Positions 21,401 through 27,569 of a stretch of 31,520 bases of DNA are shown here, piece after piece; the first letter of the stretch is position 1, and the number at the start of each line of letters is the position of its first letter. The notes under the pieces were generated by a model. It ran no database searches and was not told where the DNA came from. It was given only the letters and a program-made list of their open reading frames with translations. The stretch comes from Choristocarpus tenellus KU-1152 (lineage: Eukaryota; Phaeophyceae). The stretch covers positions 1-31,520 of the forward strand of contig CAXNAD020000081.1 of NCBI GenBank assembly GCA_964200185.2, written 5' to 3'. The position numbers and the translations under genes were made by a program.

Positions 21401-24400
21401 CTTCTCGCTAACCTACAGTTGAACCCAGAGAGGAACTCAGGCAAGAGTTAGTTTCCCAGACGCACCATCAATAGCCACTTTTCCGTCCTTGAGGTCTCCT
21501 TCAGGACTCTCTTCTTCATGGCCACCTTTGGGATATCAGGCCCACACCTCTCACTGCTGACCACAAGAAAAAAAGGGAGAGGGGCAGTAAATATGTTGTA
21601 AATATGTTGTAAATATGTTGTAAATACATCGGAGAACCGTGGGGGTGCATTTTGATACCAGGCATAGTAATCTCCCTCCACTCTCCACGAAATATTCAAC
21701 AGTGCATTCATGAATAGGTACCTAAGGACCAACGATATAGATAGAAGCACATAGTCCAGCAACCCACCAACTACAACAGAAATTCTGGAATTCTGCTGAG
21801 TAAGAAATCGGAGGTTGGGTAAGTAGTGTAACACTATACATTTAACCTAAACGGTACAACGAATTCCATGCATACAGTCAGTGGTTCCATTCTTAGTCAT
21901 TCCATGGCATTGACTAAACCGAAACTCTATTCATAATGCTGACTACAGACAAAACAAGGACCCATATCAGTAAAATGCACAATGCCTTACATGTGCCACA
22001 AAAATATGTTGAGCTTATAATCAACATGAAACTGTATGTGATCAAAACATGCCTGTGGACCACAAGCAGGTGATCAACCACCCTTTCTTCTCTCAGCATG
22101 CGGTATGGAGACCACACACAACAATCAAAACAATATACATTCAAATAACTCTTGTATCAATGTGGAATTGTATCAATGCAATCGACAACATGCAGGCCAT
22201 CCAACAGAATTATATACTCAGCTCTATGGAATGGAAACAAAGTGCATTGACTACACAATGAAAAATTCTGGCAAACCGAGCTTCAATGCACGTGCAACTA
22301 ACAATACCATCACAACTATATTTTGAAATTACATTTTTTCTTTTCAATCTATACTCCAAAGAACAGAGTAAGACTTGATAAGAATATTAGAGTAAGACTA
22401 TCATGACTATAAGACTGTTAGGTCATCAAAAACAAAATGCACTAAGAAGGGATAAATTTAAGGTAGCATACTTCATTCTGCAGCTTGCCAGCCTTGATGC
22501 GGCTGGAGTAGCTGGTCACAGACAAGGATGTATAAATCACATGTGCATACTAAGTATCTCCCTCTCCCACATAATTTTATTACTGTTTGTAGCATTGGCG
22601 ATCACGTGAATATCAAGGGGCCTCAACATCAGTCGTGTAATTGACAAACTAGAGGGACCTGGCCTAACATACCACAGGGTGAAGTGCACTTTAAAGCACC
22701 TTGCGCAATTTTGTGTTGAGGACAAAACAATTCTTTCCATCACTACCTTGTCTCTGGTGACCCGCCAATGAAAATATTCTAATTATAATTGCAACTCCCC
22801 TGTCATACATACATACATACATACCTATGTACATACCTATGTACACATATATACATACATACATACGCAATTAAAAAAAGGGAACATGGAAGCATTTTCA
22901 AGCCTATACCTACTTCAATCTTAGGGACTTGAGGCTTCTCGACAAGAGATTCCTAGTCATATTAACAATTTATCCCAACAAGTGAAAAGGAGTAACCTTT
23001 CCAAAATATCACCCCATTCATATTATACTACAATGGCATTGCCGTTGAATGCTGCTGTGGTGTGTAGAGTGGAAACATAACCATTTTAGGAGCACAAAAA
23101 TATTGTTTGGTCACGCAGGCATCAGACAAATATTTCAGTAGGACCCACACTAAAAAGTTGAGAGGTTGTGGGTTGGTGGCCCAGGTATGGAAGATGTGTT
23201 CAGGTTAGAGTAGTATGATTGTACAAATGTGATTACATTGTTACAATATGAAATAGCTTGGAAATAGCAAAAAGCACCCATCGAGCAAATAATGCCAAAA
23301 AGCACTTTGAAGTGAGGAACAGTCACCATTTCCAAAAAAATAAGCTGAAAACAAGCCATCAGAGCAATAACCTTGCCATTACCTTCATGTTTTAAACTAG
23401 ATTACAATGTATTGTGTAAAAATATACGCATTGAGTTGCTGATATGATGGTTGAAGTTTTTAAAAGTTACTACTATACTGAACAGATTTACATGAGGACA
23501 GGTAAAACATTTGCACCTACCCAAAGATCACTTTATTACCAACTATCAAACCATATTGCAAAAAAGAGTTGAAAGTATGATGTGCTGTCAAGGGTAGACA
23601 CAACATGAGTGACAGTATCTTAGGGTTAGGGTACGAGTTTTGCCCTCTTTGTCCATTTGAGGCTTGGCTTCCCAAGGGTTTTTCTGACATTTTACCTACT
23701 CCGAAATGTTTTGGAGTAGGTAAAATGGATATGTTATGAAAAGGTGTGTCTGGAACAAGGTTATTGATACTTCCTCACAAACACAATAGTCAAAATTTCA
23801 TCAAATTCACAACACTGGATTTTGGCCCCCAAACGGACGTGGCTCCACCCTAACCCTGAGATACTTTGACTCAGATCACAAGATACAGACTCAAAAAAGG
23901 CAATAGTAAAAAGGAAAAGAGAGGTGGAAGTAATCAACTCATGAATCCTGAAGGGTAAATACCTGTTGATAAAAAAACCATAGTGGTCAACTTGAACTTT
24001 GGAGTTATATTTCTCATCCTCAGACTCCTCATCAGATGATATGTGCTCCAAGTCACTGTGCTTAGACTGAGATAGAAGACAAACTCCCTTTGACGAACCT
24101 TTCCTTTCTTCAGCCGGTCCAAATTCTGCTCCAGCACTAACAACCTTTCCTTCCGATCCCACATCACTGCCTACCACTTCACCTCCATTGCTCCCAAATC
24201 GTTCTCCATCGTTGATTTGATTTTTTGTTGTGTCTCGTAGATCCATTGCCATCGCCTTCTCTGCAAAGCTTTCAATGGAAGTTTTTGAAACATCCTCTTC
24301 TCCGTTGACACCATTGTTGACACACTTAGAGGCGGTAGTTGCAGCGACATAATCTGTGATTTCCTGTGATTTATCCGTGATTTCCTGTGATTTATCTGTG

Positions 24401-25057
24401 ATTTCCAACACCCCACTTCCTTCTATGTCTTCTATTACTTGAGAAAACTCTCGTTCACTTACTGGCGCGTGTGGCCCAGCCTTTGGCATTGCAGCTGCAT
24501 CTCCTTTGGGTCTATGATTGTCTAGAGGCCTCGAAAAAGACCTAGTGGAGGTTCCCAACTTTGACAGTATGAGGTCCACCCTGTTCAAATCTTCAACCTG
24601 TCGATCTGCTGGCTCACATCCACTAGAGGCAGACCTTTGCCTGCCTTCTCCCCGTGCCCTATCTCTACCTCCTAAGGTTGGCCCAGCTCGAATTCCTTTC
24701 CCTGCCCTTGACCCACTTGCTGCTCTTAGCTCCCGCCCTGCTTTTCTCCCTTCTCCTCTCCCACTTGGCAATCCCTTCACTGGTTCTGACCAAGGCCGAG
24801 TCACTCCAGTAACTTCTGTGCAGTCTGACACCAGACCTTTCCCACTCTTCCAACCCCACTGTTCACCTACGAGTGTTGAATCATCAGCTTTCCATGCCCA
24901 CTGTTCCCCAGCAGGTGTGTATACCTCTGCAAATGCATGCTCCCGCTTCCCTTGCCCAAGATTCTCCTTCCTTAAATTAAAATCATAATTTGGTGTGTTC
25001 TGCCTTCTGTCCTCATTCGGTGTTGGGTCTCCAAATAACTCAGAATCAGTAGTGGAC
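3289..25057 (-). CDS. TBC-domain Rab GTPase-activating protein, ten exons (gene span)
   Basis: This gene encodes a RabGAP of the TBC family, which speeds GTP hydrolysis by Rab GTPases on membranes and so controls vesicle traffic. Ten exons joined at GT-AG sites give about 690 residues in one frame. Residues 1 to about 365 are low-complexity, charged and probably disordered. A short DHYGFFIN motif and a basic/WLLM helix lead into the TBC domain, which runs from about residue 414 (RKGIPDSVRGEVW) to about 675. The arginine-finger motif IEEDVPRT (Arg about 464) and the glutamine-finger motif YCQGMNY (Gln about 502) are both intact, so catalysis by the dual-finger mechanism is expected. The later TBC helices, with YATQWFLTAF, RVWDIFLLED and IFYRVCLALF, follow in the right order. 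The tail ends TSSSVF. Nine introns of 369 to 6505 bp hold repeats. The target Rab and subfamily cannot be named. The 5' end is unresolved: 25057 is an acceptor, not a start codon. Confidence 0.9.
4167..4254 (-). CDS. TBC gene exon, C-terminal helices
   Basis: This 88-bp exon lies between acceptor TTTTTCAG and donor GTAATT. Its first base completes a Lys codon split with the previous exon. It encodes SVEEEVVQLNLEEMNVTLRN followed by LPPSVDTAK. This matches the TBC pattern in which a 'LLK..E..ll.l.fe' helix is followed by 'l..lP'. The ATG-less ORF that covers it in the same frame continues into intron on both sides, so the splice sites define it. Confidence 0.88.
4624..4752 (-). CDS. TBC gene exon, YATQWF / RVWD core helices
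   Basis: This 129-bp exon starts after acceptor TGTGTTGCAG and ends before donor GTAAGT. It encodes YATQWFLTAFTQRFPYDLVT, then RVWDIFLLEDWKIFYRVC and LALF. This is the most conserved C-terminal core of TBC domains (consensus 'MYasqWFlTlF...FP...v.RvWD.fl.eg.ki.frv.lall'). The initial Met of that motif is split across the upstream junction (AT+G), which fixes the phase. Confidence 0.93.
4753..7040 (-). other. Intron of 2288 bp in the TBC gene
   Basis: Donor GTGAGT at 7040 and acceptor TTGCAG at 4753 bound this intron. Minus-strand ORFs of up to 160 codons occur (5275-5757) but lack a start codon in context, splice-site support or any recognised motif. I see no second gene. The 27-bp segment at 6352-6378, shared with 1345-1371, lies here. 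Confidence 0.7.
7041..7135 (-). CDS. TBC gene exon, middle of the TBC domain
   Basis: This 95-bp exon follows a CTAG acceptor and ends at donor GTGAGT. It encodes VQEFQYAIDSLTGKFCKKFH, then VHITSNGLTPS, with the next Met split across the junction. It fills the gap between the 'PGM' loop of the previous exon and the 'MYATQWF' helix of the next. This is the usual TBC element 'v..f...L...p.lh.Hl...gl.PsM'. Phase is 0 on entry and 2 on exit. Confidence 0.9.
7178..7192 (+). promoter_or_regulatory. G7-A-G7 tract, potential G-quadruplex
   Basis: Seven G, one A and seven G lie on the plus strand, with a further G5 run about 20 bp upstream. The TBC transcript is made from the other strand, so its RNA carries the C-rich version about 43-57 nt before the acceptor of the 7135-7041 exon. 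A quadruplex could form in the DNA. Any effect on transcription or splicing is speculative. Confidence 0.4.
7614..7757 (-). CDS. TBC gene exon with the glutamine finger
   Basis: This 144-bp exon encodes 48 residues in phase 0. The acceptor is a C-rich tract ending CCCCTAG and the donor is AAG/GTGCTG. It begins VQYCQGMNYICALFLLYM, the TBC motif whose Gln acts in trans as the glutamine finger. It continues PEENAFWLLVAVM and ends DLFLPGMIK. The frame stays open 63 bp into the intron, which invites a wrong extension, but the true continuation is the exon at 7135-7041. Confidence 0.93.
8742..8990 (+). mobile_element. Possible tRNA-derived SINE (A-box only)
   Basis: The sequence GTGGCTCAGTGGTTGAG at about 8750 matches the pol III A box (TGGCTCAGTGG) and the start of a tRNA D-arm. 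A clear B box is not visible; a weak GGATTTAACTC follows about 40 bp later. The rest, to about 8990, is unlike its surroundings and ends in an A-rich stretch (AAAATTAAAAGGAAAA). No second copy is in the window, so the family assignment is tentative. Confidence 0.35.
9188..9201 (+). repeat. Short telomere-like TTAGGG motif
   Basis: The sequence contains GGTTAGGGTTAGGGTG, two in-register TTAGGG units inside an intron. Similar short runs occur at about 23624 (TTAGGGTTAGGG) and, inverted, at about 23848 (CCCTAACCCT). These are too short to be telomeric arrays. They may be chance or scars of repair. Confidence 0.4.
9400..9665 (-). mobile_element. tRNA-like SINE candidate, minus strand
   Basis: Read on the minus strand, an AGTGGAAC motif occurs four times just upstream and at the start. 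A tRNA-like block follows: AGTGGAACAGCGGTC (A-box-like), then TTTCACACCC (anticodon-loop-like with CAC, as in tRNA-Val), then GGGATCGAATCCTGG (B box with one mismatch to GGTTCGANNCC). A unique-looking body continues to about 9400. The tRNA arms no longer pair properly, so this is a derived element and not a tRNA gene. Length and exact ends are uncertain. Confidence 0.5.
9599..9733. repeat. 36-bp inverted repeat, one mismatch, 63-bp spacer
   Basis: The left arm 9599-9634 and the right arm 9698-9733 are reverse complements with one mismatch (CAGCGG against CAGTGG). Both arms carry the tRNA-like head of the SINE candidate, so two copies sit head to head. The right copy is truncated after about 36-40 bp, just before CATAAAATAAAG. 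The whole could extrude as a cruciform or fold as RNA. Confidence 0.85.
9888..9998 (+). repeat. 27-bp tandem repeat, four units, reads as a 9-residue repeat
   Basis: Units at 9888-9914, 9915-9944, 9945-9971 and 9972-9998 share CTTTAGCCATTGCAACATTT. The second unit has three extra bases, and units differ in the AAC/ATC before CTTTA. In one plus frame they read as repeats of LAIATFRTT/S, and the 3-bp insertion keeps the frame. The surrounding ORF is short (73 codons) and inside an intron, so coding is not established. Confidence 0.8.
11037..11345. repeat. 26-bp minisatellite, 11 full copies plus a partial one
   Basis: The unit is CAACAACCTTGTGGATGYTA followed by GTGGTT. Copies are almost identical and differ mainly at one T/C site (GTTAG or GCTAG). 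In order the copies read T,C,C,C,T,C,C,T,C,T,C, and copy six also has TTATGG. The last unit is cut after CCTTGTG and runs into CAAAAAACC. A 26-bp period is not a multiple of three, so it is not a coding repeat. High identity suggests recent expansion. Confidence 0.95.
12013..12144 (-). CDS. TBC gene exon with the arginine finger
   Basis: This 132-bp exon, phase 0 at both ends, follows acceptor TTGTGGCAG and precedes donor GTGTGT. It encodes VDGPIEEDVPRTMYDHEMF, then CKKTGVHGRNMLRRVLTAYG and RYDRE. This is the canonical TBC element 'I..D..RT...H..F.......L..VL.AY...n.e' that precedes YCQGM. The Arg in VPRT is the arginine finger inserted into the Rab active site. Confidence 0.93.
12145..13264 (-). 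other. Intron of 1120 bp in the TBC gene
   Basis: Donor GTACCA at 13264 and acceptor GGCAG at 12145 bound an AT-rich intron. No coding motif, RNA gene or notable repeat was seen. Confidence 0.7.
13265..13329 (-). CDS. TBC gene short exon between the first TBC helices
   Basis: This 65-bp exon is too short to show as an ORF. It follows acceptor TTGAGTAAG and ends before donor GTACCA. With the G left over from the previous exon it reads GSKEMMDTQPDRYLELLANG then VK. It joins QLISG upstream to VDGPIEEDVPRT downstream, exactly where TBC proteins have 'sgs.e.......Y..Ll'. Phase and motif both fit. The acceptor has a weak polypyrimidine tract. Confidence 0.85.
13330..14851 (-). other. Intron of 1522 bp with a TA microsatellite
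   Basis: Donor GTGAGT at 14851 and acceptor GTAAG at 13330 bound this intron. It contains a run of alternating TA at about 13974-14008. The ORFs in it (for example 13849-14202 plus, which reads through the TA run) are not supported as genes. Confidence 0.7.
13974..14008. repeat. (TA)n microsatellite
   Basis: About 12 uninterrupted TA units, flanked by TATATTTATA variants, lie inside an intron. Confidence 0.95.
14852..14960 (-). CDS. TBC gene exon, start of the TBC domain
   Basis: This 109-bp exon begins after acceptor GATCAAG and ends before the good donor GTGAGT. It encodes LTHFEDWQLYHESKLIRRV, then RKGIPDSVRGEVWQLIS, with a Gly codon split across the 3' junction. RKGIP..vRg.vW..l.G is the defining N-terminal motif of TBC domains. 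The acceptor is weak in pyrimidines; nearby TTGATCAA is duplicated. Confidence 0.92.
17221..17526 (+). pseudogene. Coding-like relic of unknown origin
   Basis: A plus-strand frame of about 100 codons reads like protein: DVRNTLHKVLHTAASC, then AIDDEVWQLCWWYRKDHMPT, then SPHTVRTVMAIFYELWGTG. It has no ATG upstream before a TAA, and the coding-like signal seems to pass to another frame after about 17500 (DVPNLFPLVNSHIKERSLHT). That suggests a frameshifted remnant of a mobile element or captured gene within the TBC intron. I do not recognise the family. Antisense minus-strand ORFs (16624-17169, 17166-17387) look less natural. Confidence 0.3.
18775..18870 (-). mobile_element. tRNA-like fragment, B box on the minus strand
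   Basis: Read on the minus strand the stretch contains GGGTTCAAATCCAGGAGG, which includes a perfect pol III B box (GGTTCAAATCC) and continues like a T-arm and acceptor strand ending TGTGCCC. The 5' half has only a degenerate A box and the arms do not fold into a clean cloverleaf. A decayed tRNA or SINE head is the best reading. Confidence 0.35.
19374..19830 (-). pseudogene. Decayed coding relic, possibly from a transposon
   Basis: Read on the minus strand, a segment near 19740-19810 gives ELT, a stop, then EDFVVLERKRIWKPGNN. Further on, in the same region, it gives RRKEATEDIDGPHLMKKGT and LSDGEVSLLHIL. The pieces are separated by several stops. The wording resembles transposase-type proteins ('ELTYEDFVVL' style), but this is recall of a pattern and not a confirmed match. 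The plus-strand ORF over the same bases (19510-19959) is probably only antisense. Confidence 0.25.
20818..21180 (+). repeat. Dispersed repeat, copy 1
   Basis: This segment is collinear with 28968-29368. Shared blocks include AATCAAATCCGATTT, TGTACAAC with TTGTG or CTGTG, GGACAAAT followed by TTCCGACAAC, and ATTCAAATCAA or GTTCAAATCAA. The end is a CGTACA motif. This copy holds an uninterrupted ORF (20783-21157, 124 codons) with a CTTCAHKCKSLWRG stretch; the other copy has several stops in the same frame. Orientation is plus in both. The element class is unknown. It has no terminal repeat that I can see. Confidence 0.75.
21466..21556 (-). CDS. TBC gene exon before the TBC domain, with alternative acceptor
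   Basis: This exon lies between a pyrimidine-rich acceptor (TTTTTTTCTTGTGGTCAG) and donor GTGCGT. It encodes SERCGPDIPKVAMKKRVL then KETSRTEKWLLM. The last part is the 'RE.KWl.ML' helix that precedes the RKGIP motif in many TBC proteins. Two AGs lie three bases apart (TCAGCAG), so the exon may start at 21556 or 21553 and add or omit one Ser. Both keep the frame. The frame stays open upstream into intron, which gives a 128-codon ORF that is mostly not coding. Confidence 0.88.
21587..21626. repeat. 11-bp tandem repeat beside an exon
   Basis: GTAAATATGTT is repeated about 3.6 times. On the transcribed strand it lies about 30-70 nt upstream of the acceptor of the 21556-21466 exon, which is the usual branch-point zone. 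A splicing effect is conjecture. Confidence 0.85.
22804..22866. repeat. (CATA)n microsatellite, interrupted
   Basis: Runs of CATA are interrupted by two CCTATGTA motifs that form short palindromes with neighbouring TACATA. Confidence 0.95.
23689..23726. repeat. Perfect 14-bp hairpin with 10-base loop
   Basis: Arms ATTTTACCTACTCC (23689-23702) and GGAGTAGGTAAAAT (23713-23726) are exact complements around GAAATGTTTT. It lies about 240 bp inside the intron from the donor at 23962. It may be a small inverted-repeat element (MITE-like) or an RNA structure. It has no T-run that would suggest a terminator. Confidence 0.85.
23963..25057 (-). CDS. TBC gene large N-terminal exon, probably disordered region
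   Basis: This is the only long exon (1095 bp). It runs from acceptor GTGTTCACAG to donor GTATTT. It encodes about 365 residues rich in Gly, Ser, Glu, Lys and Arg, with no recognised fold. It has two similar tryptophan motifs (GEQWAWK and GEQWGWK) and a 7-residue repeat EITDKSQ, 2.5 copies, encoded by a 21-bp tandem repeat at 24354-24406. An acidic patch (SSDEESEDEK) lies just before VDHYGFFIN. Such regions often carry phosphorylation sites or localisation signals, which is inference. The frame remains open upstream to an ATG at 25155, so translation could start there if the acceptor is not used. The plus-strand ORF 24518-24988 is antisense shadow. Confidence 0.85.
24354..24406 (-). repeat. 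21-bp coding tandem repeat
   Basis: About two and a half copies of a 21-bp unit encode EITDKSQ repeats inside the large exon. Copies differ by one base. The period is a multiple of three, which fits expansion tolerated in a disordered coding region. Confidence 0.9.
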
Positions 25058-25155
25058 CTGTGAACACAGTTTGTTGCACCAGCCGTAAGGCAAGAATAAT
25101 TCAAGTGGGGGATGGGAGAGAAATAGCGCCATAATGCCAACATTGAGGGACACAT

Positions 25156-26873
25156 AAATCAATAAAGCAGCATACATGCCACATTGACGCCTTTTAAAAC
25201 ACAAAAATTTGGTAGCCAAACATCAATACTGCACACATACTAAGTTTCTCTTTCTCTTGGGAAAACATGGTTCAGATTCTGAATGTTGAATTGGCAACAT
25301 GGAGGAAGTACCTACAAGAAAGGGAATGTTCTGCCCACCACATCCAAACAGTTCTCAAAAGCTTGAATATTTCATAATCTTGATACATTTTTGATTGAAG
25401 TTTGTATATTTGAATTATAATTTCACAAAAATTGAAGTTTTGTGAATAGCCAAAATTCAATCGAATCAATCATTGAAAATCAAAATAGCACCAAATATCA
25501 TTATCAGAACTTTTGAATCAGCCAACTGTCTTCTCATGTGCATGCGCACTACCCGATTTTATTCAACTTGTTCAACATTCTATCACAGTCATCTTGTGAC
25601 ACTCATTGAATCACATTCATTGCCTCACATGCTGTAACCACACTTCAATTTAATCAAGGACAAAGCATCATTCAGCCAGTTTGTGACAATCGAGAATTAT
25701 CTCTATCCACAAGCCTAGAAAAGTCTCATTTTGAACAATTGGTCAGATATAGTGAGCAGCACACCTCCACATGGGTTTTTCTTCCTTACGCCATCAAACT
25801 ATCACAAGAAAAATAGACCACATACAGTCCATGATAAACATGCTCTCCGTGCACATACTAGGAATTCTTAAATATCAAACCTATCAAAGTTGACCCAGAA
25901 AATAGGATACATTTGTCGTGAAAAATCCTCTATCCCCTCAACCTTGGACTGGTTCTCTCCAAAAAATGACTAATAGTTGACTCAAAACATCAATTCACAC
26001 CATGTACTACACCAAACATGGAATATCCAGCACTTGTTATGTGGGCATGCAAAATTTACCAGCACATCCAACATAGACAAGTCACACCACCAGAGAGCTC
26101 ATTACAATTGACATAGCTAGTTTAAATATCAACAGAACGATTGTTCCCAGAAAATAAAATATAAAAAACACCAGCTCTAAAAATAACTCAAAATGATGGG
26201 ATGACAGTTACATACATTGCAGGATAAAGTGGAGAATCGAAGTACAGGAAACAGAAAGTAGCAGCATTTCCAGTGCCATCTTACCCATAAGTCATCCCTT
26301 TGGCATTAAGAACTTTCGGAATTATGACACCTCTTCTTAACCCCTTGTCAGCTTAAATTCTTGTGCAATCACAAGCATCTCAATATTACAGAGCAATAAC
26401 TGCAAGGTAGTACCAGAGGCAGGGATAGTCACTAGCTGATGATAGTTTCTAAGGACTATTGCCAATCCAAATCCTCACCTGTTTTCGTTCGATGTGCGAT
26501 TGATACCCTCATAACGCATTGCCCCCTGGTCGAGAAGTGGCAGTGGTGAGAAAGACGTGAGGGGTGATCCGGGTCTTGAAGCCAGGTAAGGGATGTTTTA
26601 CATGGAAGCCAGCACGGCTGGAAGTTGTGGGATATCAATGTATTTGATATAATTGTTAAATTGTCAACCAACGAAGCTGAGGTAGAAATGGGGACAAAGG
26701 AAGGAAGAGATACTTTGTAGGGTGGATTCGTACACTCCAACAAAAGTGGACATTACACGAGACATTCCGGAACTGATCGTATGACCTTAAATGCACAAAG
26801 CACATCACAAAGAGACAAAACACAAGTGAGGGAAAAGGTCGAAAAAAACAACTATCCTCCAATGCTGACATAC
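25156..26873 (-). other. 5' intron or upstream region of the TBC gene
   Basis: This stretch is AT-rich and holds only short ORFs without motifs. If the 5' exon candidates at 26874-27283 are real, it is an intron of about 1.8 kb (donor GTATGT at 26873, acceptor at 25058). Otherwise it is promoter or upstream sequence. Confidence 0.5.
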
Positions 26874-26941
26874 CAGGGTGCTTGCGACGTCGGTTCGCCT
26901 TCGTCTTCTCCCAAGCGTAACGAGTATAGATGTACCACGAT
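26874..26941 (-). CDS. Candidate 5' exon of the TBC gene
   Basis: A stretch between AG (GTTTGACAAG) and a good donor (CTG/GTATGT) encodes IVVHLYSLRLGEDEGEPTSQ then AP, with a Trp codon split across the junction. This phase is the only one of the three that joins the 25057 exon in frame. The acceptor is pyrimidine-poor. No conserved motif backs it. Confidence 0.35.
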
Positions 26942-26999
26942 CTTGTCAAACCCCAAGCAATTTAAGTATAAAATTTGACCATTTGTTCTTGTTAATCAG

Positions 27000-27138
27000 G
27001 ACCGAAGAAAATGACAGCCTGTTACTACCGATCCATGAAAATGGGCAAGGACCTAGACATACCCTACCGTGGAGTTCGTTAAGACTGAATCGATTGAATT
27101 TCAACACCCTAGGCATTTTTATTGAGTCAGCCATGCAG
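27000..27138 (+). CDS. Alternative plus-strand exon candidate
   Basis: On the plus strand a strong acceptor (TTGTTCTTGTTAATCAG) and a strong donor (CAG/GTACGT) frame 139 bp. In one phase they read TEENDSLLLPIHENGQGPRH and later RLNRLNFNTLGIFIESAMQ. No neighbouring plus exon was found. It competes with the minus-strand 5' exons proposed nearby, though it overlaps neither. Confidence 0.2.
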
Positions 27139-27160
27139 GTACGTAAACCAATGTCAATAC

Positions 27161-27283
27161 CTGCATCACGTCAAGCGCATTTGGGTGAACATCAAAAGTA
27201 TAACAATCGCCATGGAATCGCAAAGGGAAAGGTCCCAGTAAGTCATCAAACCAGGAGGGCCGAACGAGATCAGTCAGGGTGCT
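27161..27283 (-). CDS. Candidate upstream exon of the TBC gene
   Basis: The minus strand is open from after a TGA at 27286-27284 to a donor (ATGCAG/GTATTG). It reads LTDLVRPSWFDDLLGPFPL, then RFHGDCYTFDVHPNALDVMQ, which looks like folded protein. It ends in phase 0, matching the phase of the candidate exon at 26941-26874. A further upstream ATG at 27569-27567, beginning MGDGEGGEVIGGKLLKWDE, could be the initiator, but I found no splice donor in it with the matching phase. Confidence 0.35.
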
Positions 27284-27569
27284 TCATTGTTGAGCAAGCA
27301 TAAAACTAGCGAAGCTTAACAAGCCACAATGAGAAGGGCAGAGGGAAAGGTAAGACGAGACCGTTGGAATCAAGGGTGTCATCGCACGCCTTCAACGACT
27401 CCTCACTCGGCACAGAATCGTACCTTACTAATGATAGAAAGGCCAAACACATCAAGCTATACCCTCCTCGCTATTTTCGTGGGCCACTCCTCCATTGCCG
27501 ACCCCCACGAACTTCGTCCCACTTCAACAACTTGCCTCCAATCACTTCCCCTCCTTCACCATCTCCCAT

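Larger units (their letters stand above)
14961..21465 (-). other. Intron of 6505 bp with coding-like relics and repeats
   Basis: Donor GTGCGT at 21465 and acceptor CAAG at 14961 bound this intron. It contains a plus-strand coding-like ORF at about 17221-17526, a tRNA-like element at about 18775-18870, a decayed minus-strand reading near 19374-19830 and dispersed repeat copy 1 at about 20818-21180. No intact nested gene is supported. Confidence 0.7.
21557..23962 (-). other. Intron of 2406 bp with a hairpin and a microsatellite
   Basis: Donor GTATTT at 23962 and acceptor CAG at 21557 bound this intron. It includes the CATA microsatellite at 22804-22866 and the perfect hairpin at 23689-23726. 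No gene was recognised. Confidence 0.7.

Noticed and set aside
24518-24988. 156-codon plus-strand ORF
   Set aside because: It is Pro/Ser-rich antisense of the large TBC exon, whose strand is fixed by splice junctions.
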